This document shows, in pieces, positions 42,991-51,923 of a stretch of DNA of 64,000 nucleotides. The DNA comes from Paenibacillus qinlingensis (GTDB lineage Bacteria > Bacillota > Bacilli > Paenibacillales > NBRC-103111): contig NZ_JABMKY010000033.1 of assembly GCF_013204845.1 (NCBI RefSeq), positions 1-64,000 on the forward strand, in the 5' to 3' direction. The position numbers and the translations under genes were made by a program. Under the pieces are notes generated by a model, which was given only the letters and a program-made list of their open reading frames with translations, did no database searches and was not told the origin of the DNA. Position 1 is the first letter of the stretch, and each line of letters starts with the position of its first letter.

Positions 42991-45114
42991 CTACGCCAAA
43001 ATCGGCAGCTTCACATGGCTCGGATATGCCTCCGAGTGGTAAATCTTCTGCGTCACCACAACCGGCTGCGGATCCTCATACGGATTCAAGCCGGTGTTCG
43101 TGTTCGGGAACGCGATCATCTTACTGGATGAAGTCACCGTAAATCGTAAGCGATGTCCGACCGGGAAGGTGTGTGCGATATTTTGCATAAAAATATCGTA
43201 CTTCTCGACCTGCCCTGGCGTCAGCAGCTCAGGAGCATCCAAGCCGCCACGGTACTTCGCGCGCACGATGTAGTTCGAGAGCTTGATGGAGTTCCCCTTC
43301 GGGTCCACATCGCTTAAGGTCACAACCCAATCCGTGTCCACGCCGCTGCTCGACGCGTACAGCTCACAAGACAGCTCGCCCGCCACGGTTACGGGCTCAG
43401 CCAACACCTCGCTCGTGTACACGAGGATGTCGCTGCGCAGCTCATGCTTGCGCATGTTCTCCGGCTCGCGCTCGCCGCTGTCGGCCACCGGCTCTTCCGG
43501 GTTGTACACGTACGCATCCGAATCCGCCTGCTGCGCCTGCGCACCCAGCGTAAGCACGCCATCGCCAAGGCTCGAGTTGGCTCGTCCGCCGCTGCCCAAG
43601 AACCACTTCGTCGCCGTCGTCTCGCTCGGCGTCCAATCATCAGAGGTCCGCCACTCATTCGTGCCGACCACGTAATAGCTAGCCCGTGGCTCCTTCTCGA
43701 TGCCATTGGCAATGCCTTTCAAAAACCGATCAAACCAGCGCAGCACATTCACATCGTAGTTATACACCACGGCAGCATTGCCGAAGCTCGTGTCCAGCAG
43801 ATCACGGGCACGATTTGGGCCGTGTTCCCAGGGTCCGAGCCAAATTTTGCGGTTAGGTACATCGTGCTTAGTGAGCATTCGCCATGTCTCCGATACGCCC
43901 GCACTGTCACCATCATACCAGCCAGAAATCACGAACATCGGCGCTTTCACATGCTCTCCGCGCTCGCTATATGTGCAATTCCGCCAGAAATCATCATAGT
44001 CGGGATGCTCGCTCCAAATATCCCACGGACCCGATGCTTTGCCGATCATCTGCTGTGGAATCTCGCGAATCGGCCGCGCATCGACAGCCTTCTCAGGGCT
44101 GACTGTCCGCCCCCCAAAGATGTCAAAATCCGTCCGCGTCCCCACCGACTGCGCCAACGTCCAGCACAACAAAGGCCACGAACACACGGTGCCGCCCTTG
44201 CGCACCGTATCAACAAACGGCGAACCGACGTTCACTTCGTTCACGACGGCCTTCAAGTTCGGGTGTCCGCTAGTCGCTGCGGCTGTGACTACATAGCCAA
44301 GGTACGAAGCGCCCCACATGCCAACATTGCCGTCGGACCAGTTCTGCGCCACGATCCAATCGATCGTATCCGCGCTATCGTCGCGCTCATAGAAGAAAGG
44401 CACGAGCTCCCCTTCGGAATCGGCGCGCCCACGAACGTCCTGATTCACAACGGCGTAGCCTTTGTTAGCCCATCTTTTAAAAAATGTCTTCCGCATATTG
44501 CGGTCATAACACGTGCGAATTAGAATGGTCGGCAGCTTAGCACCTGGCGCCACCCCCTCCGGCAGATACACATCCGTCGCCAAACGAACGCCATCACGCA
44601 TCGGCACCAAGTCCGTTCCGAGATCATTAACCCCATACCGTGCAGCGGACAAAGAAGAGTCTGCATATTCCACAAGCGGTGTCACAGCCTCATATCCTTC
44701 TACAACCAGCACTTCCATGCCATATCGGTTCGGTGCTACGAAAGCCACGATACTTCCATCCACCGTCACGATATCGAGCGCGGTATCCTTACGCAATGCC
44801 CATACTTGCGAAGTCACCTCACTGCCAGCAACTTCCCCTGTGTACTGGATATGCTTCTGATACAGCTCTCCATTCCCCAGCGTAACGGCATCGCCCTGCC
44901 ACTCCGCACCCGCATAATGGGACTGATTCACACTAATTTTGTGCAAAGGCAGGATGTAGCCCGCTGTCTCCGACAGCGCATTCTCCTGCATCTGTGTCCG
45001 CCGACGTGCATCCACTTTGCCATGCATAATGGCACTGTCCGTAAAACGAATCGTCCCCTCATATACGCCAGCCGCATACAGCTTATAACTGCTCGTCCAT
45101 CGCTCTCTCGTCAT
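42991..45114 (-). CDS. CocE/NonD-family hydrolase (X-Pro dipeptidyl-peptidase S15 type)
   Basis: A 707-residue enzyme. The first 180 residues are an extra N-terminal region with no motif I recognise. The alpha/beta-hydrolase core follows (PMRDGVRLATDVYLPEG, RTCYDRN), with nucleophile Ser in NVGMWGASYLG, an acidic residue region ISGWYDGDSAG and the catalytic His in LGPWEHGPN. The C-terminal jelly-roll domain is typical of CocE/X-Pro peptidases (VTLSDVDPKGNSIKLSNYIVRAKYR, PVGHRLRFTVTSSS). ATG 45114 has GGAG 9 bases upstream; the ATG at 45123 is too close. Last gene of a three-gene operon; the substrate may be a modified amino acid ester, amide or peptide. Confidence 0.88.
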   Translation of the reverse strand: MTRERWTSSYKLYAAGVYEGTIRFTDSAIMHGKVDARRRTQMQENALSETAGYILPLHKISVNQSHYAGAEWQGDAVTLGNGELYQKHIQYTGEVAGSEVTSQVWALRKDTALDIVTVDGSIVAFVAPNRYGMEVLVVEGYEAVTPLVEYADSSLSAARYGVNDLGTDLVPMRDGVRLATDVYLPEGVAPGAKLPTILIRTCYDRNMRKTFFKRWANKGYAVVNQDVRGRADSEGELVPFFYERDDSADTIDWIVAQNWSDGNVGMWGASYLGYVVTAAATSGHPNLKAVVNEVNVGSPFVDTVRKGGTVCSWPLLCWTLAQSVGTRTDFDIFGGRTVSPEKAVDARPIREIPQQMIGKASGPWDIWSEHPDYDDFWRNCTYSERGEHVKAPMFVISGWYDGDSAGVSETWRMLTKHDVPNRKIWLGPWEHGPNRARDLLDTSFGNAAVVYNYDVNVLRWFDRFLKGIANGIEKEPRASYYVVGTNEWRTSDDWTPSETTATKWFLGSGGRANSSLGDGVLTLGAQAQQADSDAYVYNPEEPVADSGEREPENMRKHELRSDILVYTSEVLAEPVTVAGELSCELYASSSGVDTDWVVTLSDVDPKGNSIKLSNYIVRAKYRGGLDAPELLTPGQVEKYDIFMQNIAHTFPVGHRLRFTVTSSSKMIAFPNTNTGLNPYEDPQPVVVTQKIYHSEAYPSHVKLPILA

Positions 45115-45126
45115 CTCCGCCATCTC

Positions 45127-46287
45127 CTATCCGCACACCGCTTCAAACACGCGCAGCCAGTTTCCGCCCATCATTTTGCGAACATCCTCATCGGAATAAC
45201 CTCTTGCCACCAGACCACGAGTAAAATTAATGAAATAGCTATATTTCTCCAGCCCTTTCACCGTTTCCGTCGAGGGTCCATCCCCTTTGGCAAACCCAAT
45301 GCGAGGCGCAATATGCTCTTTAAAATAAACCAAGGACCACGCCACATCGCTCATCGGCCAGTCCGTCCCGATCCCGACATGGTCCACGCCGACCAGTCGG
45401 ACGAGATAATCCATATGATCGAGAACATGCTCGATCGTCGTATCATTCGGATCGCTGTGGACGAACCACGGCATCGCGAACACGCCAATGACGCCACCCG
45501 TAGCGGCAATGGCTTGGAATTCTTCATCGCTTTTACAGCGCTTATGATTGTAAATCGCTTCAACACCCGTGTGCGACGCAATCACTGGCGCTGTCGAAAG
45601 CCGACACGCGTCCAGCGTTGTTTGTTTGCCGCAATGACTCGTATCGACAATGATGCCTAGCTCATTCATTTTGCTAATAAAACGCGTACCGAACTTGCTC
45701 ACGCCGCCGTTGGCTTCTTCCATACAGCCGGAAGCAATATAATTCTGATTGTTATAGGTAAGCTGCAGCACTCTCAGCCCAAAATTGTACATCGCCTCGA
45801 GCAGCTCGAGATTTTTGCCGAGACCATCGGTTTCCTGTGCAGTTACGATTCCCGCCTTCAGGCCGCTAGCCTTCGCCTCGCGAATCTGCTCCGCCGTCAC
45901 TGCCTTCACGAGCCAGTCGTTCGCATCAAATTGACGCTGGATATCGCCCATGCTGATCAGAATCTTATCCACACTGGAAACATCCAACTGACGATTGCCC
46001 GCTGTGATACCCGAACGGTACCACTCTTCCTTAAACTCAGAGATCTCACCGCGAGCTGCCATGTCGTGAATGATTTTGCTCGGCATCGCGCTGTATGTCC
46101 ATGCATCCTCTTTGAAAGGCTCACACGCCTCCCGGATTCTCTCAGACACTGCCTCTGGAATCGCCTTAGGGGATAGCGGCCCCTGAAACAAAAGATCGAT
46201 AATAATCGAGCTCTCATGCAGCTTCCGTGCGCGTTCCTCTTGCTCTGGTGTAAGGTTAAATGGATATAGTCCTTCTATCGAATTCAT
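45127..46287 (-). CDS. Membrane-dipeptidase-like metallohydrolase (peptidase M19 family)
   Basis: A 386-residue amidohydrolase-fold protein. GLRVLQLTYNNQNYIASGC, IIVDTSHCGKQTTLDACRLSTAPVIASHTG and VGIGTDWPM are M19 features, giving two His metal ligands. The first metal motif, DGHND in typical members, reads IIDLLFQG here, and the family's Glu region reads TAQETDG. It may use altered metal binding or a different substrate. AGGAG precedes the ATG by 9 bases. It sits between the cyclodeaminase-like and S15 hydrolase genes (12 and 12 bp gaps), pointing to a shared catabolic role. Confidence 0.85.
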   Translation of the reverse strand: MNSIEGLYPFNLTPEQEERARKLHESSIIIDLLFQGPLSPKAIPEAVSERIREACEPFKEDAWTYSAMPSKIIHDMAARGEISEFKEEWYRSGITAGNRQLDVSSVDKILISMGDIQRQFDANDWLVKAVTAEQIREAKASGLKAGIVTAQETDGLGKNLELLEAMYNFGLRVLQLTYNNQNYIASGCMEEANGGVSKFGTRFISKMNELGIIVDTSHCGKQTTLDACRLSTAPVIASHTGVEAIYNHKRCKSDEEFQAIAATGGVIGVFAMPWFVHSDPNDTTIEHVLDHMDYLVRLVGVDHVGIGTDWPMSDVAWSLVYFKEHIAPRIGFAKGDGPSTETVKGLEKYSYFINFTRGLVARGYSDEDVRKMMGGNWLRVFEAVCG

Positions 46288-46299
46288 CGATGCTCACTC

Positions 46300-47277
46300 C
46301 TAGAAGTCAATGTGGGTTCCTTTGTGCGTACGAATCGCTTCCTTGTAGATGTGGTGCGCTGCTGCGAGATCCTCGCAGGCGAGTCCTAATGATTTGAACA
46401 GGGTGATGGACGCGGCAGAGCGTCTTCCTTCTTTGGCACCCACTAATAGCTCACCAATTTCAGCTAAAATGTGATCTTCACTGATGGCTCCCTCCTGCAG
46501 AGGAATCAGGTAGTCACCCGCCTCGTTCACAGCGGACTCCGTGCGGTCTACGAACAGCTCAGCCCGGCGCACCAGCTCGGAATCGAGCTCGCGGTCTTTG
46601 GCTCGGCAGGCGCCAACAGCATTCACATGCGCGCCTTCCTTGATCCAGGCACCCTGCACGATCGGCGTCGTCGACGCCGTCACCGTGCAGATAACATCTG
46701 CATCCTTGACTGCCGCCTGAGCGGAGGATGCAGTTTCGATGTGGACGGCCGGGTAGCGGCTTGCCGTCTCGGCTCTTAATCGTTCGGCATGGGCCGGGTT
46801 CGGCCCCCATACCTGGATCTTCGTGATCGGGCGCACGAACAGCATCGCCTCGATGTGCGTGCGGGCTTGCTCGCCCGTGCCGATCACAGCAAGGGTCGCG
46901 GCCCCGGGCTTCGCCAGCAACTTCGTTGCTGCTGCGCTGACCGCTGCAGTGCGGATGGCGGTGATGCGGGTGCCATCCACAATCGCCTCCAATTGACCAT
47001 TGGTCGAATTGAATAGTGAGACAAAGCCTTGATGCGAAGGGAAGCCTTTTCCGTGATTACCTGGATACACGGTGATCACTTTGGCGCCAACCTTCTCATC
47101 TCTTTTTAAATATGTCGGCATCAGCCCCATCACATTGCCGCCATCCAGCGGAACAACGGAACGTAATGCTTGTACAGCATGTCCATTCACCAAATCGGCG
47201 AGGACCGCTTCCATGATACCGATGCAAGCTGGCATCGTAAGCAGCTCTTGTACTTCGGTTGACTTGATCACTAGCAT
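46300..47277 (-). CDS. Ornithine cyclodeaminase/mu-crystallin family protein
   Basis: A 325-residue NAD-dependent enzyme of the OCD family. It has the Rossmann motif AVIGTGEQARTHIEA, the DGTRITAIRTAAVSAAATKLL helix region typical of the family, and GAHVNAVGACRAKDRELD. Members include ornithine and lysine cyclodeaminases, alanine dehydrogenases and ketimine or imine reductases, so the precise substrate is unknown. First gene of the operon; AGGTGATG precedes the ATG. With the M19 and S15 hydrolases downstream, the operon could free and convert an unusual amino acid. Confidence 0.88.
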   Translation of the reverse strand: MLVIKSTEVQELLTMPACIGIMEAVLADLVNGHAVQALRSVVPLDGGNVMGLMPTYLKRDEKVGAKVITVYPGNHGKGFPSHQGFVSLFNSTNGQLEAIVDGTRITAIRTAAVSAAATKLLAKPGAATLAVIGTGEQARTHIEAMLFVRPITKIQVWGPNPAHAERLRAETASRYPAVHIETASSAQAAVKDADVICTVTASTTPIVQGAWIKEGAHVNAVGACRAKDRELDSELVRRAELFVDRTESAVNEAGDYLIPLQEGAISEDHILAEIGELLVGAKEGRRSAASITLFKSLGLACEDLAAAHHIYKEAIRTHKGTHIDF

Positions 47278-47454
47278 GGGACATCACCTGCTTATATGTA
47301 ATTCTTTTTATTATAGCAAAGTCCGAGGCCATGGGGGAAACTTGAAGAGCGCGCTGGTGATGGTGCAGATGGCGTTGTTGGTGCTACAGGTGGTGGCGCC
47401 GATGATCGGCTAACGTTGGTGTTGGTTCTCTGGTGGTGCTGCTCTGTCTACGCT

Positions 47455-47665
47455 TACTACTCTTGCTACTCTTACTGCCCTTACTGCCCTTACTACTCTT
47501 ACTGCCCTTACTACCCTTACTTACCCTTACTGCCCTTACTACTCCCACTACTCCCACTACTCCCACTACTCCCACTACTCCCACTACTCCCACTACTCTC
47601 ACTACCCTTACTACTCTCACTACACTTGCTACCCTCTCTACTCTTACTGCCCTTTTTACCTTGCT
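47455..47665. repeat. Pyrimidine-rich 9-bp microsatellite-like tract
   Basis: The plus strand is almost only C, T and A in 9-bp units such as TACTGCCCT and TACTCCCAC. Six perfect TACTCCCAC copies run from 47540 to 47593, flanked by variants. Reading frames exist on both strands only because the unit length is a multiple of three; they encode Leu-Pro-Leu or Val-Gly-Val runs without ribosome sites. Confidence 0.9.
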
Positions 47666-47699
47666 ACTTTTGCTACCATCGCTGTCCCCTGCTCACTAT

Positions 47700-47888
47700 A
47701 CTAACTGGAAAATATCCATCTATTTACGAAGAATTCCTTCGAAAATTCGATCTAACTGGAAAATATGTAGTTAAAATTAGCTATTCTTGTTCATTTTGAC
47801 TATCTGCATAGTATTAACTGTATATTTTCCATCTGTTGTGCATTACAACGAAAAAAACTGAAATATAACTGCATAAAATCCATTTATT
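47700..47888. repeat. Family A four-core dispersed element, copy after the pyrimidine tract
   Basis: Cores lie at 47702-47722, 47753-47773, 47815-47835 and 47866-47886, spaced 51, 62 and 51 bp. All left arms are TAACTG type; right arms are CCATCTA, GTAGTTA, CCATCTG and CCATTTA. Confidence 0.82.
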
Positions 47889-47954
47889 TGCACCAGATGC
47901 AGCATATCCCCTACAGTTACGGCTTTTCCAGACATCAATCCGTTCATCCGACTC

Positions 47955-48030
47955 CGTAGAATAACACGAGGGATTACTCCCTCAGACTCCCCATCAAACC
48001 GTGCATGCGGATTTCCCGCAACGGCCTTTC
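47955..48030 (-). mobile_element. Orphan group II intron 3' end (domains V and VI)
   Basis: On the minus strand AGGCCGTTGCGG-GAAA-TCCGCATG-CACGGTTT folds into the 34-nt, tetraloop-capped hairpin expected of domain V (about 47996-48028). It is followed by GATGGGGAGTCTGAGGGAGTAATCCCTCGTG, whose GAGGGA/TCCCTC stem (47967-47984) fits domain VI, and then TTATTCTAC, a typical intron 3' end. No reverse transcriptase or other domains are nearby. The catalytic triad position reads GGC, not the common AGC. Assigned by pattern memory only. Confidence 0.5.
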
Positions 48031-48061
48031 TTCGTCAGTTCCTCGACTGTGAGCCGCACGC

Positions 48062-48088
48062 AAAAAAGCACCCCTAAGGGTGCTTTTT
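48062..48088 (-). terminator. Terminator of the CcdC-like gene
   Basis: AAAAAGCACCC and GGGTGCTTTTT with a 4-base loop; functional on the minus strand after the stop at 48105. Confidence 0.9.
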
Positions 48089-48104
48089 AATCCTACTATC
48101 TGTG

Positions 48105-48596
48105 CTAGCCAGCACTAACCCTCCGGTACTTGAGGAAGCTGCCGATACGCCACACGCAAATGTACAAATACGCCATGACCATCGTCAGCACAGCGAATTC
48201 CGACGGATCCAAACCTTTGAAATACTGGGATAATATTAATCGGACCGCGATAACAGCAATGATTACATATTTGAAATTAGGGTTAGGATTTGAGTAGACC
48301 AAACCATCCTCCCGCTTCTCATACCTCGTATGGTAGAGCATAATACTGCCTAGCGCCACACCGAGCACGCCTGCGCACAGCAACTCCCATATAGCTGGTA
48401 TATGAAAAGGATGATCTGGTATATGTGTCAGCGAGTTGATACTAAGCCCGAACACAATAAGAAGCAGGAACACGGGAATCAGCATGCCTCTTCCTTTATT
48501 CCGAATCGGCTTCGCTTTCCCTCGCGTTCTTAGCCAAATGACCAAAATAATCACGACAGCGCCGATTCCATATCCGATAAGTGTTTCAGCGTTCAT
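48105..48596 (-). CDS. CcdC-like (DUF1453) membrane protein
   Basis: A 163-residue protein with about four membrane helices. The cytoplasmic loop GLVYSNPNPNFKYVIIAVIAVRLILSQYF is like the Bacillus CcdC/DUF1453 family, named for its gene position beside cytochrome c maturation genes; its own function is not established. Only the family pattern supports this call. It stands alone between terminators. Confidence 0.6.
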   Translation of the reverse strand: MNAETLIGYGIGAVVIILVIWLRTRGKAKPIRNKGRGMLIPVFLLLIVFGLSINSLTHIPDHPFHIPAIWELLCAGVLGVALGSIMLYHTRYEKREDGLVYSNPNPNFKYVIIAVIAVRLILSQYFKGLDPSEFAVLTMVMAYLYICVWRIGSFLKYRRVSAG

Positions 48597-48701
48597 TTCG
48601 TAGTGCCCCTTTCGACGACAAGTTCTACAAAAATTATACGGTCACTCGTAAGGATTTACCTCCGTCTTGAGACCGAAACAACGTAACTGCATGCAAGAAT
48701 T

Positions 48702-48724
48702 GAAAAAAGCACCCCGCAGGGTGC
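48702..48724 (-). terminator. Terminator of the ferredoxin-NADP reductase gene
   Basis: GGCACCC-TGCG-GGGTGC followed by six T on the minus strand. Confidence 0.9.
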
Positions 48725-48758
48725 CTGTTTGAATAACTCTATATGTAGCTTATCCCGA

Positions 48759-49817
48759 TTAGGATTGGAACATTTGCTTCACTAATTCTTTATTGCGCTT
48801 CTTAAAGGCTTGATTATGCGAAGAGACCATCCCGAACTTCTCTGCTGTAGGCTGGATGTATTGTTTCGCTTTATTCACCGCATTCGCCGCGTCTTGGAAG
48901 GCTCCCGCAATCAGATGCACTTTGCCTGGATGATTAAGAATGTCCCCTGCTGCATATAGACCTGGCACAGAGGATTCACTGTTCGCATTACCCGCGATAT
49001 AGTAATTCTCCGCTCTTGCGATCTCGATTTCACTGTTCTCTAGCAAGGTCGTGTCACGATCATAGCCATGGTTAATAATCACTTCGTCTACCAACACAGA
49101 TGAAACTTCTTCCGTTTCATGATTCGTCAGTTCAACGCGTTCAATAGATGCGTCCTCGCCAGCAGCAAATAACTTCGTAATGGACGTATTTAAGTGGCAG
49201 ATCACGGAGCTGTTCTGCAACTGCTTCACCTGGGCTTCATGGCCGGTTAGCTGCTCTTTACGATAGCTGAGAATGACCTGCTTGGCGACAGGCTCCAATT
49301 CATTGGCCCAGTCCACAGCCGAGTTGCCGCCACCAGAAATGACGACAGTCTTGTTCTTGAAGCGCTCCAGCGACTTCACCGTGTAGTTCAAATTCGAAAC
49401 TTCGTAGCGCTCTGCGCCTTCGATCTCCAGCTTTTTCGGGTTAAGGATACCAGAGCCGACCGCGACGATCACAGTTTTGGAATAGTGCAACTGACCTGAT
49501 GTTGTGCGCAGGACGAAGATATCGTCTTCGTTTTTTGCGATAGCTTCGACTTTCTCATTCAACACCACTTCAGGGCTAAACGTAAGTCCTTGCTCGACAA
49601 GCTGATTGATTAGCTTTGCTCCTGGCGTCGGCGTGACGCCGCCTACGTCCCAGATCATTTTTTCGGGGTATACATGTATTTTGCCGCCGAGATGCGGTTG
49701 AAATTCAATGATTTTGGTCTTCATTTCACGAAGTCCACTATAGAAAGCCGAGTACAGACCCGCTGGTCCCCCGCCAATAACCGTTACATCAAACAATTCG
49801 TTCTGTTCCATGCTCAT
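48759..49817 (-). CDS. Ferredoxin (flavodoxin)-NADP+ reductase, TrxR-like type (YumC/YcgT)
   Basis: A 352-residue flavoprotein. FAD motif VIGGGPAGLYSAFYSGLR, NADPH motif VVISGGGNSAVDWANEL and the C-terminal GLYAAGDILNHPGKVHLIAGAFQDAANAVNKA are those of the thioredoxin-reductase-like FNR family, but there is no CxxC redox site. It passes electrons between NADPH and ferredoxin or flavodoxin. AAGGAG precedes two possible starts (49817, 49811). A good Fur box upstream matches the iron control known for B. subtilis ycgT, so it may reduce ferric siderophores or supply electrons under iron limitation. Confidence 0.9.
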   Translation of the reverse strand: MSMEQNELFDVTVIGGGPAGLYSAFYSGLREMKTKIIEFQPHLGGKIHVYPEKMIWDVGGVTPTPGAKLINQLVEQGLTFSPEVVLNEKVEAIAKNEDDIFVLRTTSGQLHYSKTVIVAVGSGILNPKKLEIEGAERYEVSNLNYTVKSLERFKNKTVVISGGGNSAVDWANELEPVAKQVILSYRKEQLTGHEAQVKQLQNSSVICHLNTSITKLFAAGEDASIERVELTNHETEEVSSVLVDEVIINHGYDRDTTLLENSEIEIARAENYYIAGNANSESSVPGLYAAGDILNHPGKVHLIAGAFQDAANAVNKAKQYIQPTAEKFGMVSSHNQAFKKRNKELVKQMFQS

Positions 49818-49844
49818 TTCACTCCTTAACTCACCAATTGCGAT

Positions 49845-49859
49845 TGAGAATCATTATTA
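49845..49859 (-). promoter_or_regulatory. Fur box of the ferredoxin-NADP reductase gene
   Basis: On the minus strand TAATAATGATTCTCA matches the 7-1-7 consensus TGATAATNATTATCA at 12 of 14 positions. It is 28-42 bp upstream of the start codon. Confidence 0.8.
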
Positions 49860-50028
49860 ATGAATGATACTGCGTTTTGATGATTTAATCAACTGAAAAA
49901 ATGCTGAACGCTGCTGGAACATAGCACTTCTACCTTTCTTTCCTGCTGCCGAGAGCATCAACTTGATCCCGAAGCCGACATATCCAATGCGATCGGTCGA
50001 TCAGCGCACAGGATTTCTGCTAGCTAAC

Positions 50029-50151
50029 GGAACGCGGAACTGCTATTTTGATTATGATCTCAAAAGGCGATATCTCTGAGGCTTAGTGGAACGTCATTCC
50101 CTTCCCGCGGAGAAATCGCCAATTTGCCCAAAATAGTGGTATGACGTTCCC
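50029..50151. repeat. Family B GGAAC-type repeat units
   Basis: GGAAC units at 50029, 50036 and 50088 face an inverted unit ending GTTCCCC at 50146-50152. Shared words are TGCTATTTTG, GGAACGTCATTCC and CAAAATAGTGGTATGACGTTCC. It is the same family as the element at 42702-42878 but less complete. Confidence 0.5.
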
Positions 50152-50222
50152 CAGTGCCCCGTGCGGCGTTGGCTTCGCTAAGCAGGAATTCTTTTGTATA
50201 CCCAGACTGAATAGCTTGGGGG

Positions 50223-50411
50223 AATAACTGTATTTCCTACATTTATTTCCGTGTAAAACTAGCCTTTCGGGAGTTTAACTGGATTATCTACATCTAATTT
50301 TGCTCGAAATATCCCATTTGCCGAAATTGGTCAGAAATAACGGGAGGAAATCCAGTTAGTTTGCAAAATGACGTGATTTCGCTTGAATTAGCTGCAGAAA
50401 ATCCAGGTATT
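50223..50411. repeat. Family A four-core dispersed element, copy before the two-component genes
   Basis: Cores lie at 50225-50245, 50276-50296, 50338-50358 and 50389-50409, spaced 51, 62 and 51 bp. It follows the family B units directly. The rest of the 49870-50537 gap contains nothing else I recognise. Confidence 0.82.
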
Positions 50412-50537
50412 CGCTTGGCCAGGATGCCCTGTGGCTACCGCTGATGTTTGTGCCTGCACCAGCGCTAGGAGCGAAGCCTTACACATAACTCACGCTGATA
50501 ACAATAAATAAGGGTAAGCTTGGGCGTTCCTCTCTTC

Positions 50538-51923
50538 CTACACAGGGATTCGCACACGAAACGTGCTGCCCACCCCCACCTGACTCTCCACCTCGATCGT
50601 TCCTTGTGCGGCATCCACAAGGTTCTTCGCGATGGCGAGTCCAAGCCCATGACCGCCAACCTGCCGGGTTCGAGCCTTATCCTGCCGGTAAAACCGATCA
50701 AACACACGCGGAAGCGCCTCAGGCGCGATCCCTATTCCGTTATCCCTTACGTCGAGCATGAGAAAGCGAGCTCCTTTTTCCACCTTATCCACAAGAATGA
50801 TGTGCACGTCTCCGCCATCCAGCGTATATTTAATTGCATTATCAATAAGAATTACCAGCAATTGCGTCAATTTGCCCCGATCCCACTCCACGTTCAGCAG
50901 GTCGGGCACATGCAGCTGCAGCGCCAAGCCTTTAGCCTGCGCTGCGGGCAACAGCTTCGATACTGCGCTTTCGGCAGCTGCTTTCACTTGAAAAACAGAA
51001 CGCTCCAACGCGAAGTCGTCAGCATCCGAACGTGCCAGCTGCAACAGCTCGCTGGTCAGCCTCGTGATGGCGTTGACCTCGTCTTTCATCCCCTTCAGCA
51101 CCTTAGTCGTGAAGGGATTACTTTCATCCGCATCGAGCTGCAGCGCCTCGATCGAGGTGAGCATGACGCTGAGCGGGGTTCGCAGCTCATGCGAAGCATC
51201 GGCAACGAACTCGCGTTGCCGCTCGTACGCCTTCGCAATCGGAATGATCGCTCTACGCGCCATACGATGACTGAACCACAGCGCGAGCACAAAGAAAAGC
51301 AGCGCCATGCCTAGCATCAGGATGAGCAATAAGCGAAAAAGCTGATGCTGAAAAGTAACCTCCTTCCCCACATAAAGGGTGCCGATCAACTGTCCGTTCT
51401 TCTTGAGTTCCCGATTGGTCACTAGAAACCGGGCATCCTCCCCGTTGATCGGTCGACCTTGGACATCCACCGAGGGTTGATCGAACGTCTGCAAGGTCGT
51501 TTGCTGCGTCCGTTCTCCCTTGAACTGCCCTTTCGCAATTAAGGCTAACATCTGCTCCCGCAATTCCGGCTGCGTCTCATCACCTAACTGCACATTCCCT
51601 GTATCGGAAATGAGGTAATAGAACGACTGATCCGCGCTGATCGAAAAAGCATCCTCCACAGCGCGCGGTGGTTGGCGCTTCGGGTTGGTGTCCCCATCCA
51701 CCCATTTCTGCAAAACCTGCAGCTCACTATTCGTCAACTCCGTCAGATGTGACCGTTGATCGCTCCAAATGAACACATATAGCAAGGCATACACAATCAC
51801 AACGAATAACCCGAGAAAAATCATCAGCACGCCGCTATATTGCAGCGTAAGTTTATTGCGCGTCTGGTCAAATAAATTTCCTTCAGACAGGCGCTTATTC
51901 AGCCAGCTCTTGTTACGCTTCAA
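50538..51923 (-). CDS. OmpR-type sensor histidine kinase
   Basis: A 461-residue kinase. Membrane helices at about 32-54 and 198-220 flank an extracytoplasmic sensor of about 140 residues. The HisKA domain has EFVADASHELRTPLSVMLTSIEAL, and the ATPase domain has the N box LLVILIDNAIKYT, G1 VRDNGIGIA, F box FDRFYRQDKARTR and G2 GGHGLGLAI. It overlaps the upstream response regulator gene by 11 bp. The likely target is the divergent secreted protein gene. Confidence 0.93.
   Translation of the reverse strand: MKRNKSWLNKRLSEGNLFDQTRNKLTLQYSGVLMIFLGLFVVIVYALLYVFIWSDQRSHLTELTNSELQVLQKWVDGDTNPKRQPPRAVEDAFSISADQSFYYLISDTGNVQLGDETQPELREQMLALIAKGQFKGERTQQTTLQTFDQPSVDVQGRPINGEDARFLVTNRELKKNGQLIGTLYVGKEVTFQHQLFRLLLILMLGMALLFFVLALWFSHRMARRAIIPIAKAYERQREFVADASHELRTPLSVMLTSIEALQLDADESNPFTTKVLKGMKDEVNAITRLTSELLQLARSDADDFALERSVFQVKAAAESAVSKLLPAAQAKGLALQLHVPDLLNVEWDRGKLTQLLVILIDNAIKYTLDGGDVHIILVDKVEKGARFLMLDVRDNGIGIAPEALPRVFDRFYRQDKARTRQVGGHGLGLAIAKNLVDAAQGTIEVESQVGVGSTFRVRIPV

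Noticed and set aside
43444..44523. 359-codon open frame opposite the S15 hydrolase
   Set aside because: Antisense shadow; Arg/His/Ile-rich translation with no recognisable domain.
47416..47799. Open frames rich in Leu-Pro or Val-Gly over the pyrimidine tract
   Set aside because: They arise because the 9-bp repeat keeps all frames open; no ribosome site and no signal of a real protein.
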